Source: Pelagibius sp.
GTDB lineage: Bacteria > Pseudomonadota > Alphaproteobacteria > Kiloniellales > Kiloniellaceae
Direction of reading: 5' to 3'
Assembly (NCBI RefSeq): GCF_028289705.1
Contig: NZ_JANQOI010000128.1
Span: 1-63,697 of the forward strand
DNA length: 63,697 nt
The notes below the pieces were generated by a model. It did no database searches and was not told the DNA's origin. It saw only the letters and a program-made list of their open reading frames with translations. This document shows, one piece after another, positions 55,012 through 63,697 of this stretch (position 1 is the stretch's first letter; each line of letters begins with the position of its first letter). A program made the translations under genes and the position numbers.

Positions 55012-55908
55012 GTGAAAGACCTGCCCCCCTTGAATGCCTTGCGGGCCTTCGAAGCCGGTGCCCGTCATCTCAGCTTCACCAAGGCCGCGGAGGAACTCCA
55101 CGTTACCCAGGCGGCGGTGAGCCACCAGGTGAAGGCGCTGGAGACCCATCTTGGGGCGTCCCTCTTCAAGCGCCTGACCCGCAAGCTGGTGCTGACGGAT
55201 CAGGGGGCGATGCTCTATCCCGTGGTGAACGAGTGCTTCGCCCAGATCGCCGAGACCGCCGGCCGCCTGCGCGGCCAGGGCGAGTCGCGGACGCTGACCG
55301 TTTCCATCACGCCGTCCTTCGGGGCGAAGTGGCTGATCCACCATCTGCCGCGCTTCTGGGCGGACCACCCGGAGATCGACCTGCGCCTGCACCACTCCTA
55401 CCAGATGGCCGATCTGCGCCGCGACGATGTGGACATGGCGGTGCGTTTCGGGGCCGGTCCCTGGGACGGCGTGACCACGGAGTTCCTGCTGCGGGTGGAC
55501 TACACGCCGGTCTGCGCGCCCTCCCTGCTGCAGGGCGACAAGCCGCTGCGTCAACCCGGCGACCTGCGGCATCACACCCTGTTGCACGAAGACGACCACG
55601 ACGGCTGGATCCAGTGGCTGGCGGTGGCCGGGGTCACCGACATCGACCCGCGCCGCGGGCCGATCATCGACGATTCGACGGTGATCCTGCATGCCGCGGC
55701 GGAAGGGCAGGGGGTGGCGCTCGGGCGCAGCTCCCTGGTCGCCGAGGACCTGGCTTCCGGGCGCCTCGTGAAACCCTTCGACGTGACGGTGCTGAGCGAT
55801 CTCGCCTACCACCTGGTCTATCTGCCCGACGCCCTGGAGCGGGCGAAGGTCAAGACCTTTCGCGATTTCCTTTTCGACGCCGCCCAGGCGACAGGACTGG
55901 AGCTCTAA
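55012..55908 (+). CDS. LysR-family regulator, GcvA-like
   Basis: 298 residues. The N-terminal winged helix (LPPLNALRAFEAGARHLSFTKAAEELHVTQAAVSHQVKAL) is the classic GcvA opening; an effector domain follows (about 95-290). GcvA-type regulators control glycine cleavage and other amine genes, so control of betaine-derived glycine use is plausible. Start GTG 55012 gives the family opening; the frame is open 34 codons further, but that part falls in the AT-rich promoter region. Convergent with the DUF1194 gene. Confidence 0.88.
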   Translation: MKDLPPLNALRAFEAGARHLSFTKAAEELHVTQAAVSHQVKALETHLGASLFKRLTRKLVLTDQGAMLYPVVNECFAQIAETAGRLRGQGESRTLTVSITPSFGAKWLIHHLPRFWADHPEIDLRLHHSYQMADLRRDDVDMAVRFGAGPWDGVTTEFLLRVDYTPVCAPSLLQGDKPLRQPGDLRHHTLLHEDDHDGWIQWLAVAGVTDIDPRRGPIIDDSTVILHAAAEGQGVALGRSSLVAEDLASGRLVKPFDVTVLSDLAYHLVYLPDALERAKVKTFRDFLFDAAQATGLEL

Positions 55909-55919
55909 GTCCGTCCCCG

Positions 55920-56678
55920 TCAGCGGTCTTGCCGAAGGCTGCCGTGGCGTTCGCCGCCGGGCGCGGCGGCGACGGGGGCGCCGACGATCTCGAAGTAGAG
56001 CTTGCGGCGCATCGCCTCGGCGAAGTCGTGAAAGTCGTTGGCGGTCAGCAGGAAGCTGCCCGGCCCGCCGACCACCCAGGCCTGGTAATAGTCCGTCAGG
56101 TCCGGCTCCTCGTTGAGGATCGCCAGGCCGTTGATCGTAATGCCGATCCGGTTGGCATAGGCCCTGGCGTGGGCCGGCGACTCGCCTTCGTTGGCGCGGC
56201 CGTCGCCGGAGACATCGATCACCTGACGTTCGCCAAGGAAGCCGTTGCGCTCGATCGCCGTCACCGCCTGGGTCAGGGCGCCGCTGAGCGAGGTGGCGCC
56301 GCCCGGGATGAGGCGGTCTGTGCGTCTGACCGCCTTTGCGAAGGCCAGGGCGCCGCCGACCCCGTCGATGCGGGTCCAGTCGATGGCCATGGTCTGGGCG
56401 CCGCTGCTGGACCACTGCAGAAGGCCGACGGCGATGCCCCGGCCGCCGATCTGTTCGATGGCGGCGAGGACCGGCGGGTCCTCGAAAGCGCGGGCGATTC
56501 CCTGCATCTGCAGAGAGAACTCCTCGTCGCTGACACTGGACGAGCAGTCGACGGCCAACAGCAGTTCCAGGTTCACGGCCTCAGTTTGCGCGGCCGCGGC
56601 CACGGGGCGAAGAAGGATGACGAGTGTCAGGGCCAAGGCCAGGACCGGGGCGAAAAGGAGCACTGTGGGCGTCGGCAT
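55920..56678 (-). CDS. DUF1194 von Willebrand factor A-like secreted protein
   Basis: 252 residues. Signal peptide with cleavage near AAAAQ, then NLELLLAVDCSSSVSDEEF, which carries the MIDAS DxSxS metal site. The body QMQGIARAFEDPPVLAAI...GVGLLQWSSSGAQ and VIDVSGDGRANEGESP is typical of DUF1194 in alphaproteobacteria. Periplasmic or surface protein of unknown role, perhaps metal-dependent adhesion. Convergent with the LysR gene with 11 bases between stops. The 203 bases upstream (56679-56881) show nothing notable. Confidence 0.9.
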   Translation of the reverse strand: MPTPTVLLFAPVLALALTLVILLRPVAAAAQTEAVNLELLLAVDCSSSVSDEEFSLQMQGIARAFEDPPVLAAIEQIGGRGIAVGLLQWSSSGAQTMAIDWTRIDGVGGALAFAKAVRRTDRLIPGGATSLSGALTQAVTAIERNGFLGERQVIDVSGDGRANEGESPAHARAYANRIGITINGLAILNEEPDLTDYYQAWVVGGPGSFLLTANDFHDFAEAMRRKLYFEIVGAPVAAAPGGERHGSLRQDR

Positions 56679-56881
56679 GCCGGTAATCTAGCGGTCATCG
56701 CGATCGGCGGATAGCGCGCCTCGCCCCGTGCGTACGGCATTGTCATCGTCACGCCTGCGCACACGCCCGCGACTTTGGCTGCCGTCCGAAATCCCGCCAA
56801 TGGTTCATCGCATTTAAAGGCCGGGCGCGGCATAGTGCGCAGCGCCGCTTCTGTCATCGAGTCGGATTCGGGGGGACGCCC

Positions 56882-57526
56882 GTGGGCAGGCAGGGTTCGT
56901 TGAGTTTCGTGATGTCGCTGATCGCCGTCCTGGCGGTGGGGGTTGTTGTTTCGACGACGGGGGTTGCCGCGCAGGGCGCCGCGGAGTCCGGACAGGGAGG
57001 CACGGAGGACGGGCTTGGCTGGGTGCGGCTGCAGGTGGTGCCCCATGGTGGCGCGGCGCCCCTGACCTCCGCGGTCGACTGGCAGATCCTGACCTTTGCG
57101 CGCGATGCCACAGGGCGGCGGCAACTGGTCGCCGAGACCAAGAACGCCCAGCCCGAGCTGGCGTTGCCGGAAGGTTTCTACCTGGCCCAGGCGCAAACCC
57201 GGGACGCGCTGGTCAAACACACCATCGAGGTCGCCGCCGGGCGAAGCTACAGCTATACCCTGGACATGAACGCAGGTGCCGTCGCCGTTTCCGCGGTGCG
57301 TGGGCGCGGCGGGCCCTCGGTGCGGGAAACCGTCGACTGGCAGGTCTTCAAGGCCAGCGACACTGCCTTCAGCAAACCGGTGACTACACGCCAGGCCGCC
57401 GACGGCCGCTTCCTGCTGCGCCAGGGGCGCTATGTCATCCTGGCCCGGCAGGGGCCGTGGCGGGGTCGCGCGAACGTCGAGGTGCGCGCCGGCAACGAGC
57501 GGCGGCTGACCGTAGAACTGAACTGA
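56882..57526 (+). CDS. Secreted protein with two internal repeats, function unknown
   Basis: 214 residues. Signal peptide or N-terminal anchor (hydrophobic 9-28). The mature part contains two similar beta-rich units of about 75-85 residues, each opening with VDWQ(I/V) and closing with an AAGR/RAGN segment and a beta strand: about residues 62-140 and 152-214. This suggests an internal duplication, perhaps of an Ig-like or carboxypeptidase-regulatory-like fold. Start GTG 56882; ATG 56912 would cut into the signal peptide. No family named. Confidence 0.65.
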   Translation: MGRQGSLSFVMSLIAVLAVGVVVSTTGVAAQGAAESGQGGTEDGLGWVRLQVVPHGGAAPLTSAVDWQILTFARDATGRRQLVAETKNAQPELALPEGFYLAQAQTRDALVKHTIEVAAGRSYSYTLDMNAGAVAVSAVRGRGGPSVRETVDWQVFKASDTAFSKPVTTRQAADGRFLLRQGRYVILARQGPWRGRANVEVRAGNERRLTVELN

Positions 57527-57549
57527 CGAGATCTAGACTGAGGCCGGGG

Positions 57550-57777
57550 TCAATCGAGGCGACGGAGTTTCTCGGCCGTTTCCTTGCGCCACTCGGCCTC
57601 CGCGCGCAGGGTCTCCAGGGTGACGATGCGGCCGGTGTTCGGGTCGATCAGGGGTTCGCCGTGCGCTGCCGTCCCGAAGATCCGGTCCAAGGTGTGCTGA
57701 CCCTGATCGCTTTGCACGAACGCGACGATGACGACCAACGCGGCAAGGGCGCAAAGGGTAGCGATCCTACGTGGCAT
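57550..57777 (-). CDS. Small membrane-anchored protein, function unknown
   Basis: 75 residues. One hydrophobic segment (ATLCALAALVVIVAFVQ, 6-22) then a helical, charged tail (TLETLRAEAEWRKETAEKLRRL). ATG 57777 has GGAGGGA twelve bases upstream; the frame is open further but the extra part is not membrane-like. No family recognised. Confidence 0.55.
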   Translation of the reverse strand: MPRRIATLCALAALVVIVAFVQSDQGQHTLDRIFGTAAHGEPLIDPNTGRIVTLETLRAEAEWRKETAEKLRRLD

Positions 57778-57954
57778 GGGGGACCCGGTCCCTCCTTGGT
57801 GACCTGAAGTCTGCGGTGCAGATCTACTGCCTGGCAATGTAGAGACGTCCCTCACAGTGGCTCATGACATTTCTGTGGCATTACAACAATCGGTCACTTT
57901 AAGCAACCGATTTAAACTGCTGATTTTGTTGATCTGTGACCGATCCCCAACGCT

Positions 57955-59505
57955 CTAGAAGAGCCACTCCGGAAGCACTGTCGCCAGCGGTTGCCAGAAC
58001 CAAAGAACCGCCATGCCGAGGACCTGCAGCCCGATGAACGGCAGCACCCCGGCATAGATCTGGCCGGTGGTGATCTCCTTGGGCGCGGCGCCGCGCAGGT
58101 AGAACAGGGAGAAGCCGAAGGGCGGTGTGAGGAAGGAGGTCTGCAGGTTGATGGCGATGAGGATCGACAGCCAGACCGGGTCGTGGCCCAGCAGGATCAG
58201 GGCCGGGGCCACCAGCGGCAGGATGATGACCGAGATCTCCACGAAATCGAGGAAGAAGCCGAGCACGAAGATCAGCGCCATGACGAACAGCAGCGCCCCG
58301 TCGGCGCCGCCGGGCATGGCGGCGATGATCTCCTCGACATGGGCATCGCCGCCGAGGCCGCGGAAGACGAGGGAGAAGACGCTGGCGGTGAGGATGGTGG
58401 CGAAGATCATCGCCGTCACCGTCATGGTGGAGGTCATGACCGGCTTCAGAATCCCGGCCCGCCAGGCGCGGCGCAGGGCCAGGCCGACGGCGGCAAGGGC
58501 CAGGACCACCAGAGCGACGGCCAGGAGGCCGAGCAGCCAGTCGATGGCGCCGACGTCCGCGCGCTGCAGGCGCACCGGCGCGAGGCGGGAGAGCACGGCC
58601 AGCGCCAGCAGCGCGGCGCCGCCGGCATAGATCAGCCGCGGCGATCCGTCCTGCCGCAACGCGGCCAGGAGCAGTGCGCCGATGGCCCCCACCGAGGCCG
58701 CTTCGCTGGGGGTCGCGACGCCGCCGAGGATCGAGCCCAGCACGGCGATGATCAGCACCGAGGGCGGCACCAGGGCCGAGAGCACCACGGCGCGCGACGG
58801 CGCGGCCTCCGGGCGGGCGAGGGCCGGGGCCGCCTCCGGCGATGTCCAGGCCTTGACCAGCATGTAGCCAACGTAGATGGCGACCAGCATCAGGCCCGGC
58901 AGCAGCGCGGCGGCGAAGGTCTGGCCCACCGAGATGGTGTCGATGGTGAACAGGCCCTGGCGGAACTGCGCCTGCTGATAGGCGTTGGACATGACGTCGG
59001 AGAGGATGATCAGCAGGGTCGAGGGCGGGATGATCTGGCCCAGGGTGCCGGCGGTGCAGACCACCCCGGAAGCGAGACGCGGGTTGTAGCCGTTGCGTAG
59101 CATGGTGGGCAGCGCGATGAGGCCCATGGCGACCACGGTGGCGCCGACGATGCCGGTGGAGGCGGCCAGCAGGGCGCCCACCAGGATCACCGACACGCCG
59201 AGGCCGCCGCGCAGGCTGCCGAACAGCCGCCCCATGGTCTCCAGCAGGTCCTCGGCGATGCGGCTCTTTTCCAGCACCACGCCCATGAAGACGAAGAGCG
59301 GAATGGCGATCAGCACGTCGTTGGTCAGCAGGCCGAAGACGCGTTGACCCAGCGCGCCCAAGAGGCTGACGTCGAAGACCCCGAAGGCCCAGCCGAGCCC
59401 GGCGAAGATCACGGCGATGCCGGTCAGCGTAAAGGCAACGGGGTAGCCCAGCAGGATCGCCCCGATGAGCGCCGCGAACATCAGAACGTCGAGGTAGGCG
59501 GTCAC
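57955..59505 (-). CDS. TRAP transporter large permease DctM
   Basis: 516 residues, TRAP DctM-type permease with about twelve membrane segments; typical motifs are GYPVAFTLTG near residue 20, IPLFVFMGVVLEKS near 68, and the C-terminal GFFLDFVEISVIILPL and TSFLTPPFGFSLFYLRG. It is longer than classical DctM because of extra hydrophobic sequence around 280-345. The start overlaps the DctQ stop by four bases. With DctQ and the TakP-like binding protein it forms a secondary uptake system driven by sodium. Confidence 0.92.
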   Translation of the reverse strand: MTAYLDVLMFAALIGAILLGYPVAFTLTGIAVIFAGLGWAFGVFDVSLLGALGQRVFGLLTNDVLIAIPLFVFMGVVLEKSRIAEDLLETMGRLFGSLRGGLGVSVILVGALLAASTGIVGATVVAMGLIALPTMLRNGYNPRLASGVVCTAGTLGQIIPPSTLLIILSDVMSNAYQQAQFRQGLFTIDTISVGQTFAAALLPGLMLVAIYVGYMLVKAWTSPEAAPALARPEAAPSRAVVLSALVPPSVLIIAVLGSILGGVATPSEAASVGAIGALLLAALRQDGSPRLIYAGGAALLALAVLSRLAPVRLQRADVGAIDWLLGLLAVALVVLALAAVGLALRRAWRAGILKPVMTSTMTVTAMIFATILTASVFSLVFRGLGGDAHVEEIIAAMPGGADGALLFVMALIFVLGFFLDFVEISVIILPLVAPALILLGHDPVWLSILIAINLQTSFLTPPFGFSLFYLRGAAPKEITTGQIYAGVLPFIGLQVLGMAVLWFWQPLATVLPEWLF

Positions 59506-60011
59506 GCCGGGTCGTCGGCGCCGCGCAGGCGCAGCAGGTCGCGCAGGGCGCAGGCCAGGCCCTGGACGATCAGCAGGATGCAGAAGGCGGGGATCAGCGA
59601 CTTCATGAGAAAGGAGGCGGGGATGCCGCCCACCGAGATCGGCCCTTCGAGCACAGCCCAGGAGTTGCGCACCGAGGGCCAGGTGACCCAGAGCAGCATC
59701 AGCATGGAGGGCAGCAGGAAGCCGAAGGCGCCGAACAGATCGGTGAGGGCCCGGCCGCGCCTGGACCGGCGGCTGTAGAAGATGTCGACCCGCACATGGG
59801 CGTCGACCAGCAGGGTGTAGCCGGCGCCCAGCATGAACAGCGCGGCGTGCATGTAGAGCACGCCCTCGTTCAGGAAGATGAAGGAGATGCCGAAGACATA
59901 GCGCAGCAGCACCACGGCGAACTGCAGCAGCACCATGGCCAGCGTCAGCCAGCGCACCGTCGAGCCGACGGCCTGGTTCACCGCCTCAAGCCGGTCGATC
60001 CATGGCTGCAT
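59502..60011 (-). CDS. TRAP transporter small permease DctQ
   Basis: 169 residues with four hydrophobic segments. Landmarks are FLNEGVLYMHAALFMLGAGYTLLVDAHVRVDIFY, characteristic of DctQ. It starts at ATG 60011 and overlaps dctM by four bases. A family B repeat separates it from the binding-protein gene upstream. Confidence 0.9.
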   Translation of the reverse strand: MQPWIDRLEAVNQAVGSTVRWLTLAMVLLQFAVVLLRYVFGISFIFLNEGVLYMHAALFMLGAGYTLLVDAHVRVDIFYSRRSRRGRALTDLFGAFGFLLPSMLMLLWVTWPSVRNSWAVLEGPISVGGIPASFLMKSLIPAFCILLIVQGLACALRDLLRLRGADDPA

Positions 60012-60068
60012 GGTCGCCTCTTGTTAATCCCCCAAGCCGTCAGGCAACGCCGTTGCCATTCTCCCCAC

Positions 60069-60155
60069 TGTCATGCTCGGGCTTGTCCCGAGCATCCATG
60101 GTTCGACCGGGTCGCCGCGGTGCCATGGACCCTCGGAACAAGTCCGAGGGTGACG
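60069..60155. repeat. Twin-hairpin REP-like element, family B copy 2
   Basis: Palindromes TGCTCGGGCTTGTCCCGAGCA and CCCTCGGAACAAGTCCGAGGG with ATCCATGG / CCATGGA between them. It matches the design at 35758-35843. It lies between the TRAP binding protein and dctQ on the same strand, where it could keep binding-protein mRNA in excess. Confidence 0.75.
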
Positions 60156-60206
60156 GATCGAGAATGGCCTTAGCGATGCCGTCGCGCCAGCCCCTTAGTC
60201 AGTTTC

Positions 60207-61301
60207 TCAGTACGTGTAGTCCAGCGCGCGGGCGTTCATCTGGCCGTTGTCGGCGAAGACCATGTAATCGGAGATCGAGTTCCGGTAGGCGAGGAAGCTC
60301 TCGACGATGCGCTTGACGAGTTCGTCGTCGCTTTCGCGCAGTTCCGTCATCACCTCGCCGGCGGCATTGCCCATGGCGACGAGCACGCTCTCCGGCAGCA
60401 TCTTCACCTGCACGCCCTGTTCGGCGACGAGCTTCTGCAGGGCGAGCGCGTGCTTGGTGGTGTACTCGGTCCAGACCGGGTTGTAGAGCGACTCGCAGGC
60501 CAGCGCGACGGCCTGCTTCAGGTCGTCAGGCAGCTCCTCGTAGGCCTTCAGATTGACGCCGCATTCCTCGGCGGAGGAGGGCTCGCCGACGCCGGGCCAG
60601 TAGTAGTTCTTGGCCACCTGGTAGTAGCCGAGGGCGGAATCGGTCCAGGGGCCGATGAACTCGCCGGCATCCAGGGCGCCGGACTGCAGCGCCTGGAACA
60701 TGTCGCGCCCGCCCATGGCCTGCACCGCCATGCCCAGCTTGGCGCACATTTCCGAAGCCAGCCCCGTGGTGCGGAAGCGTAGGCCCTTGAGGTCGTCGAC
60801 GGAGTTGATCTCGCTGCGGAACCAGCCGGCCCACTGCGGCCCGGAGTTGCCGCAGAGGAAGGGCTTCAGCCCGAAGCGCGCGTACATCTCGTCGTAGAGC
60901 GCCTGGCCGCCGCCGTGAGTCAGCCAGCCGACCTGCTCGTCGGCGCGCAGGCCGAAGGGCTGCGAACCGAAGACCAGGATGCCCTTGGACTTGGAGCCCC
61001 AGTAGGCGGGAACCGCGTGGTAGAGCTCGGCGGTGCCCTCGGAGACCGCGTCGAAGACGCCGCGCCCCGGCACCAGTTCGCCGGCGGCGAAGAGCTTCAC
61101 CTCGATGCGCCCGCCCGACAGCGCGGTGATGCGGTCGGCGAGAAGCTGCGCGGCGACGCCGGGCCCCGGCAGGTTCTTGGGCCAGGCGGTCACCATCTTC
61201 CACTGCATCTTGCCCTGGGCGACGGCGGGCGCGGCCAGGCCGGTCGTGGCGACAGCGGCGGCACCGGCCCCGCCGGCTTTCAGAAAGGCACGTCTTTTCA
61301 T
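60207..61301 (-). CDS. TRAP substrate-binding protein, TakP-like
   Basis: 364 residues with a twin-arginine-type leader (RRAFLKAGG, hydrophobic 10-27, cleavage near VAQ). The body opens MQWKMVTAWPKNLPGPGV and contains GPWTDSALGYYQVAKNYYWPG, the segment typical of TakP-type TRAP receptors, which bind 2-oxoacids with a sodium ion. The likely ligand is a 2-oxoacid such as pyruvate or a lactate-like compound. First gene of the TRAP unit. Confidence 0.9.
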   Translation of the reverse strand: MKRRAFLKAGGAGAAAVATTGLAAPAVAQGKMQWKMVTAWPKNLPGPGVAAQLLADRITALSGGRIEVKLFAAGELVPGRGVFDAVSEGTAELYHAVPAYWGSKSKGILVFGSQPFGLRADEQVGWLTHGGGQALYDEMYARFGLKPFLCGNSGPQWAGWFRSEINSVDDLKGLRFRTTGLASEMCAKLGMAVQAMGGRDMFQALQSGALDAGEFIGPWTDSALGYYQVAKNYYWPGVGEPSSAEECGVNLKAYEELPDDLKQAVALACESLYNPVWTEYTTKHALALQKLVAEQGVQVKMLPESVLVAMGNAAGEVMTELRESDDELVKRIVESFLAYRNSISDYMVFADNGQMNARALDYTY

Positions 61302-61421
61302 CGCGGTTCTCCCTCTTGATTGCCCTTATGCAACAGTTCTACGCGGGCGCCTCGGGTTCCGTCCAGCAGCGGCAGGTTGTGGTCCCGCATTCCCCCCATT
61401 TGGGCGCCCGACGCGATGCGG

Positions 61422-62255
61422 TCAGCCCGGTTTGCGGCAGAAGACTTCGATGGGAAGGATGGCCTCTTCCGCAAAGCCGCGGTTCATGTTCGCCGCCATG
61501 GTGGCGGCGCCATCGCCGTGAATCATCTGTACCGCGCGGTGGGGCGGCTTCTCGCCGCGTTCGACCATGGCCCGCGAGCGCGCGCCGAAGGCCAGCGCCT
61601 CTTCCCGGGTATCGCGCCATGTGATGTCTGCGAAGCCACCGGCTCGCAGGTCCTCCGCGGTCTGTTCCGGCGTCGTCAGAAAGCTGGCGTCGGCGCTCTC
61701 CGCCCAGGGGGTCGGATAGTCGAGAGGGCCGCCGGGCCCAAGGGCGATCTCCGACAGCACCAGCCAGCCCCCGGGCTTGAGGACGCGCCGGATCTCGCCG
61801 TAGAGGGCGGCCCTGTCGGCGATGTTCATGGAGACGTTCATGGAATAGACGCCGTCGAAGGACGCCGCCTCGAAGGGCATGGCCAGGGCATCGCCCTGGT
61901 GGATGCGCACCCGCTCCTCCAGCCCCACAAGCGCGTTCAGACGCTGGGCGACCTGGCAGAACTCCTCGGTCAGGTCGATGCCCGTGACCCGGCAGCCGAA
62001 GCGCTCGGCGAAGTAGCGGGCGGGCCCGCCGATGCCGCTGCCGACGTCCAGCAGGTGGTCGTTCGGCGCGACGGAAAGCGTTCCGGCAATCTCCTCCGTC
62101 ACCTCCAGGCCCCGGCCGTGGAACTGATCGTAGGGCGCCAGGGCGGCGACGCCGGCAGCATCCGGGTCGACGCCGTCGTCGCGCAGGGCGGCCTGGATCC
62201 GCGTGAGGAGATCGCCCTTGGTGTAGTGGTCCGCGATGTCAGGCCGGCTGCTCAC
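61422..62255 (-). CDS. Class I SAM-dependent methyltransferase (DMG/sarcosine MT-like)
   Basis: 277 residues. SAM motif I LLDVGSGIGGPARYFAERFG (about 68-87), acidic loop GIDLTEEF, GDALAMPFEAASFDGVYSMNVSMNI (motif II region) and RVLKPGGWLVLSEIALG (motif III). The motif I style is close to sarcosine/dimethylglycine and phosphoethanolamine methyltransferases. The substrate is unknown. GTG 62255 gives the family-like MSSRPDIADHY; a TTG at 62264 has a better ribosome site (AGGAG, five bases). It lies between the TRAP receptor and hutU, all on the minus strand. Confidence 0.82.
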   Translation of the reverse strand: MSSRPDIADHYTKGDLLTRIQAALRDDGVDPDAAGVAALAPYDQFHGRGLEVTEEIAGTLSVAPNDHLLDVGSGIGGPARYFAERFGCRVTGIDLTEEFCQVAQRLNALVGLEERVRIHQGDALAMPFEAASFDGVYSMNVSMNIADRAALYGEIRRVLKPGGWLVLSEIALGPGGPLDYPTPWAESADASFLTTPEQTAEDLRAGGFADITWRDTREEALAFGARSRAMVERGEKPPHRAVQMIHGDGAATMAANMNRGFAEEAILPIEVFCRKPG

Positions 62256-62311
62256 ACTGTGCAATCCTTCTCCTGTGTTCGGCTGCAAGCAGTGTCGTCT
62301 CAGATCCGCCT

Positions 62312-63697
<1,386 letters not shown>

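Overview
The window is about 64 kb of high-GC, densely packed chromosomal DNA from a Gram-negative bacterium. Best fit is an alphaproteobacterium of the Rhodospirillales/Kiloniella-like type. The inference rests on the ChoXWV/BetIBA layout, a SoxBDAG sarcosine oxidase with a GbdR-type regulator, TRAP and BCCT transporters, and GC-rich REP-like intergenic palindromes. The betA gene is cut at the left edge (C-terminus missing) and hutU at the right edge (N-terminus missing). I see no rRNA, tRNA, CRISPR array, insertion sequence or prophage.

The main theme is uptake and complete demethylation of choline and glycine betaine. At 1-7.9 kb, betABI faces the choXWV choline ABC transporter across a perfect BetI-type palindrome. 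At 8-16 kb come a 2-oxoglutarate-type oxygenase, two YbjN-like secreted proteins, a betaine-homocysteine methyltransferase-like enzyme (Bmt), a dimethylglycine dehydrogenase-like flavoprotein and a first MttB-superfamily methyltransferase. At 26-35 kb are a periplasmic binding protein, a BCCT carrier, the soxBDAG operon and a GbdR/GlxA-type regulator. At 36-41.8 kb lies a corrinoid methyl-transfer operon: corrinoid protein MtgC-like, DUF1638, a 'virulence factor' family protein, a MetF-like reductase, an MtgA-like methyltransferase and a RACo-like ASKHA activator. Inferred flow: choline to betaine aldehyde to betaine (BetA, BetB); first methyl to homocysteine (Bmt) or to cobalamin and then tetrahydrofolate (MttB, MtgC, MtgA); dimethylglycine to sarcosine to glycine by flavoproteins that load C1 onto folate; MetF-like oxidation of methyl-THF.

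From 42 to 54.5 kb there is a ferredoxin reductase, a two-subunit 2-oxoacid:ferredoxin oxidoreductase, a MarR regulator, hutH under a HutC-type operator, a Cache-domain chemoreceptor, a second MttB homologue, and a small block of YcgN, ferredoxin and glutamine amidotransferase genes. The right end has a GcvA-like LysR regulator, a DUF1194 protein, two small secreted or anchored hypotheticals, a TakP-like TRAP transporter, a methyltransferase and hutU.

Two stretches stand apart. At 16.2-20.6 kb a 1324-residue STAND-type P-loop NTPase with a long TPR array sits directly upstream of a 130-residue helical protein. The NTPase N-terminus and the small protein C-terminus share the same Gly/Asn-rich motif, which looks like an NLR/effector pair that signals through a bacterial amyloid motif. 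At 25-26.3 kb an AT-richer membrane-protein gene and a soxG-like fragment mark a probable insertion or decay site. Another unexplained pattern is that most corrinoid-pathway enzymes carry Arg/Gly-rich tails while the corrinoid protein has a strongly acidic N-terminus.
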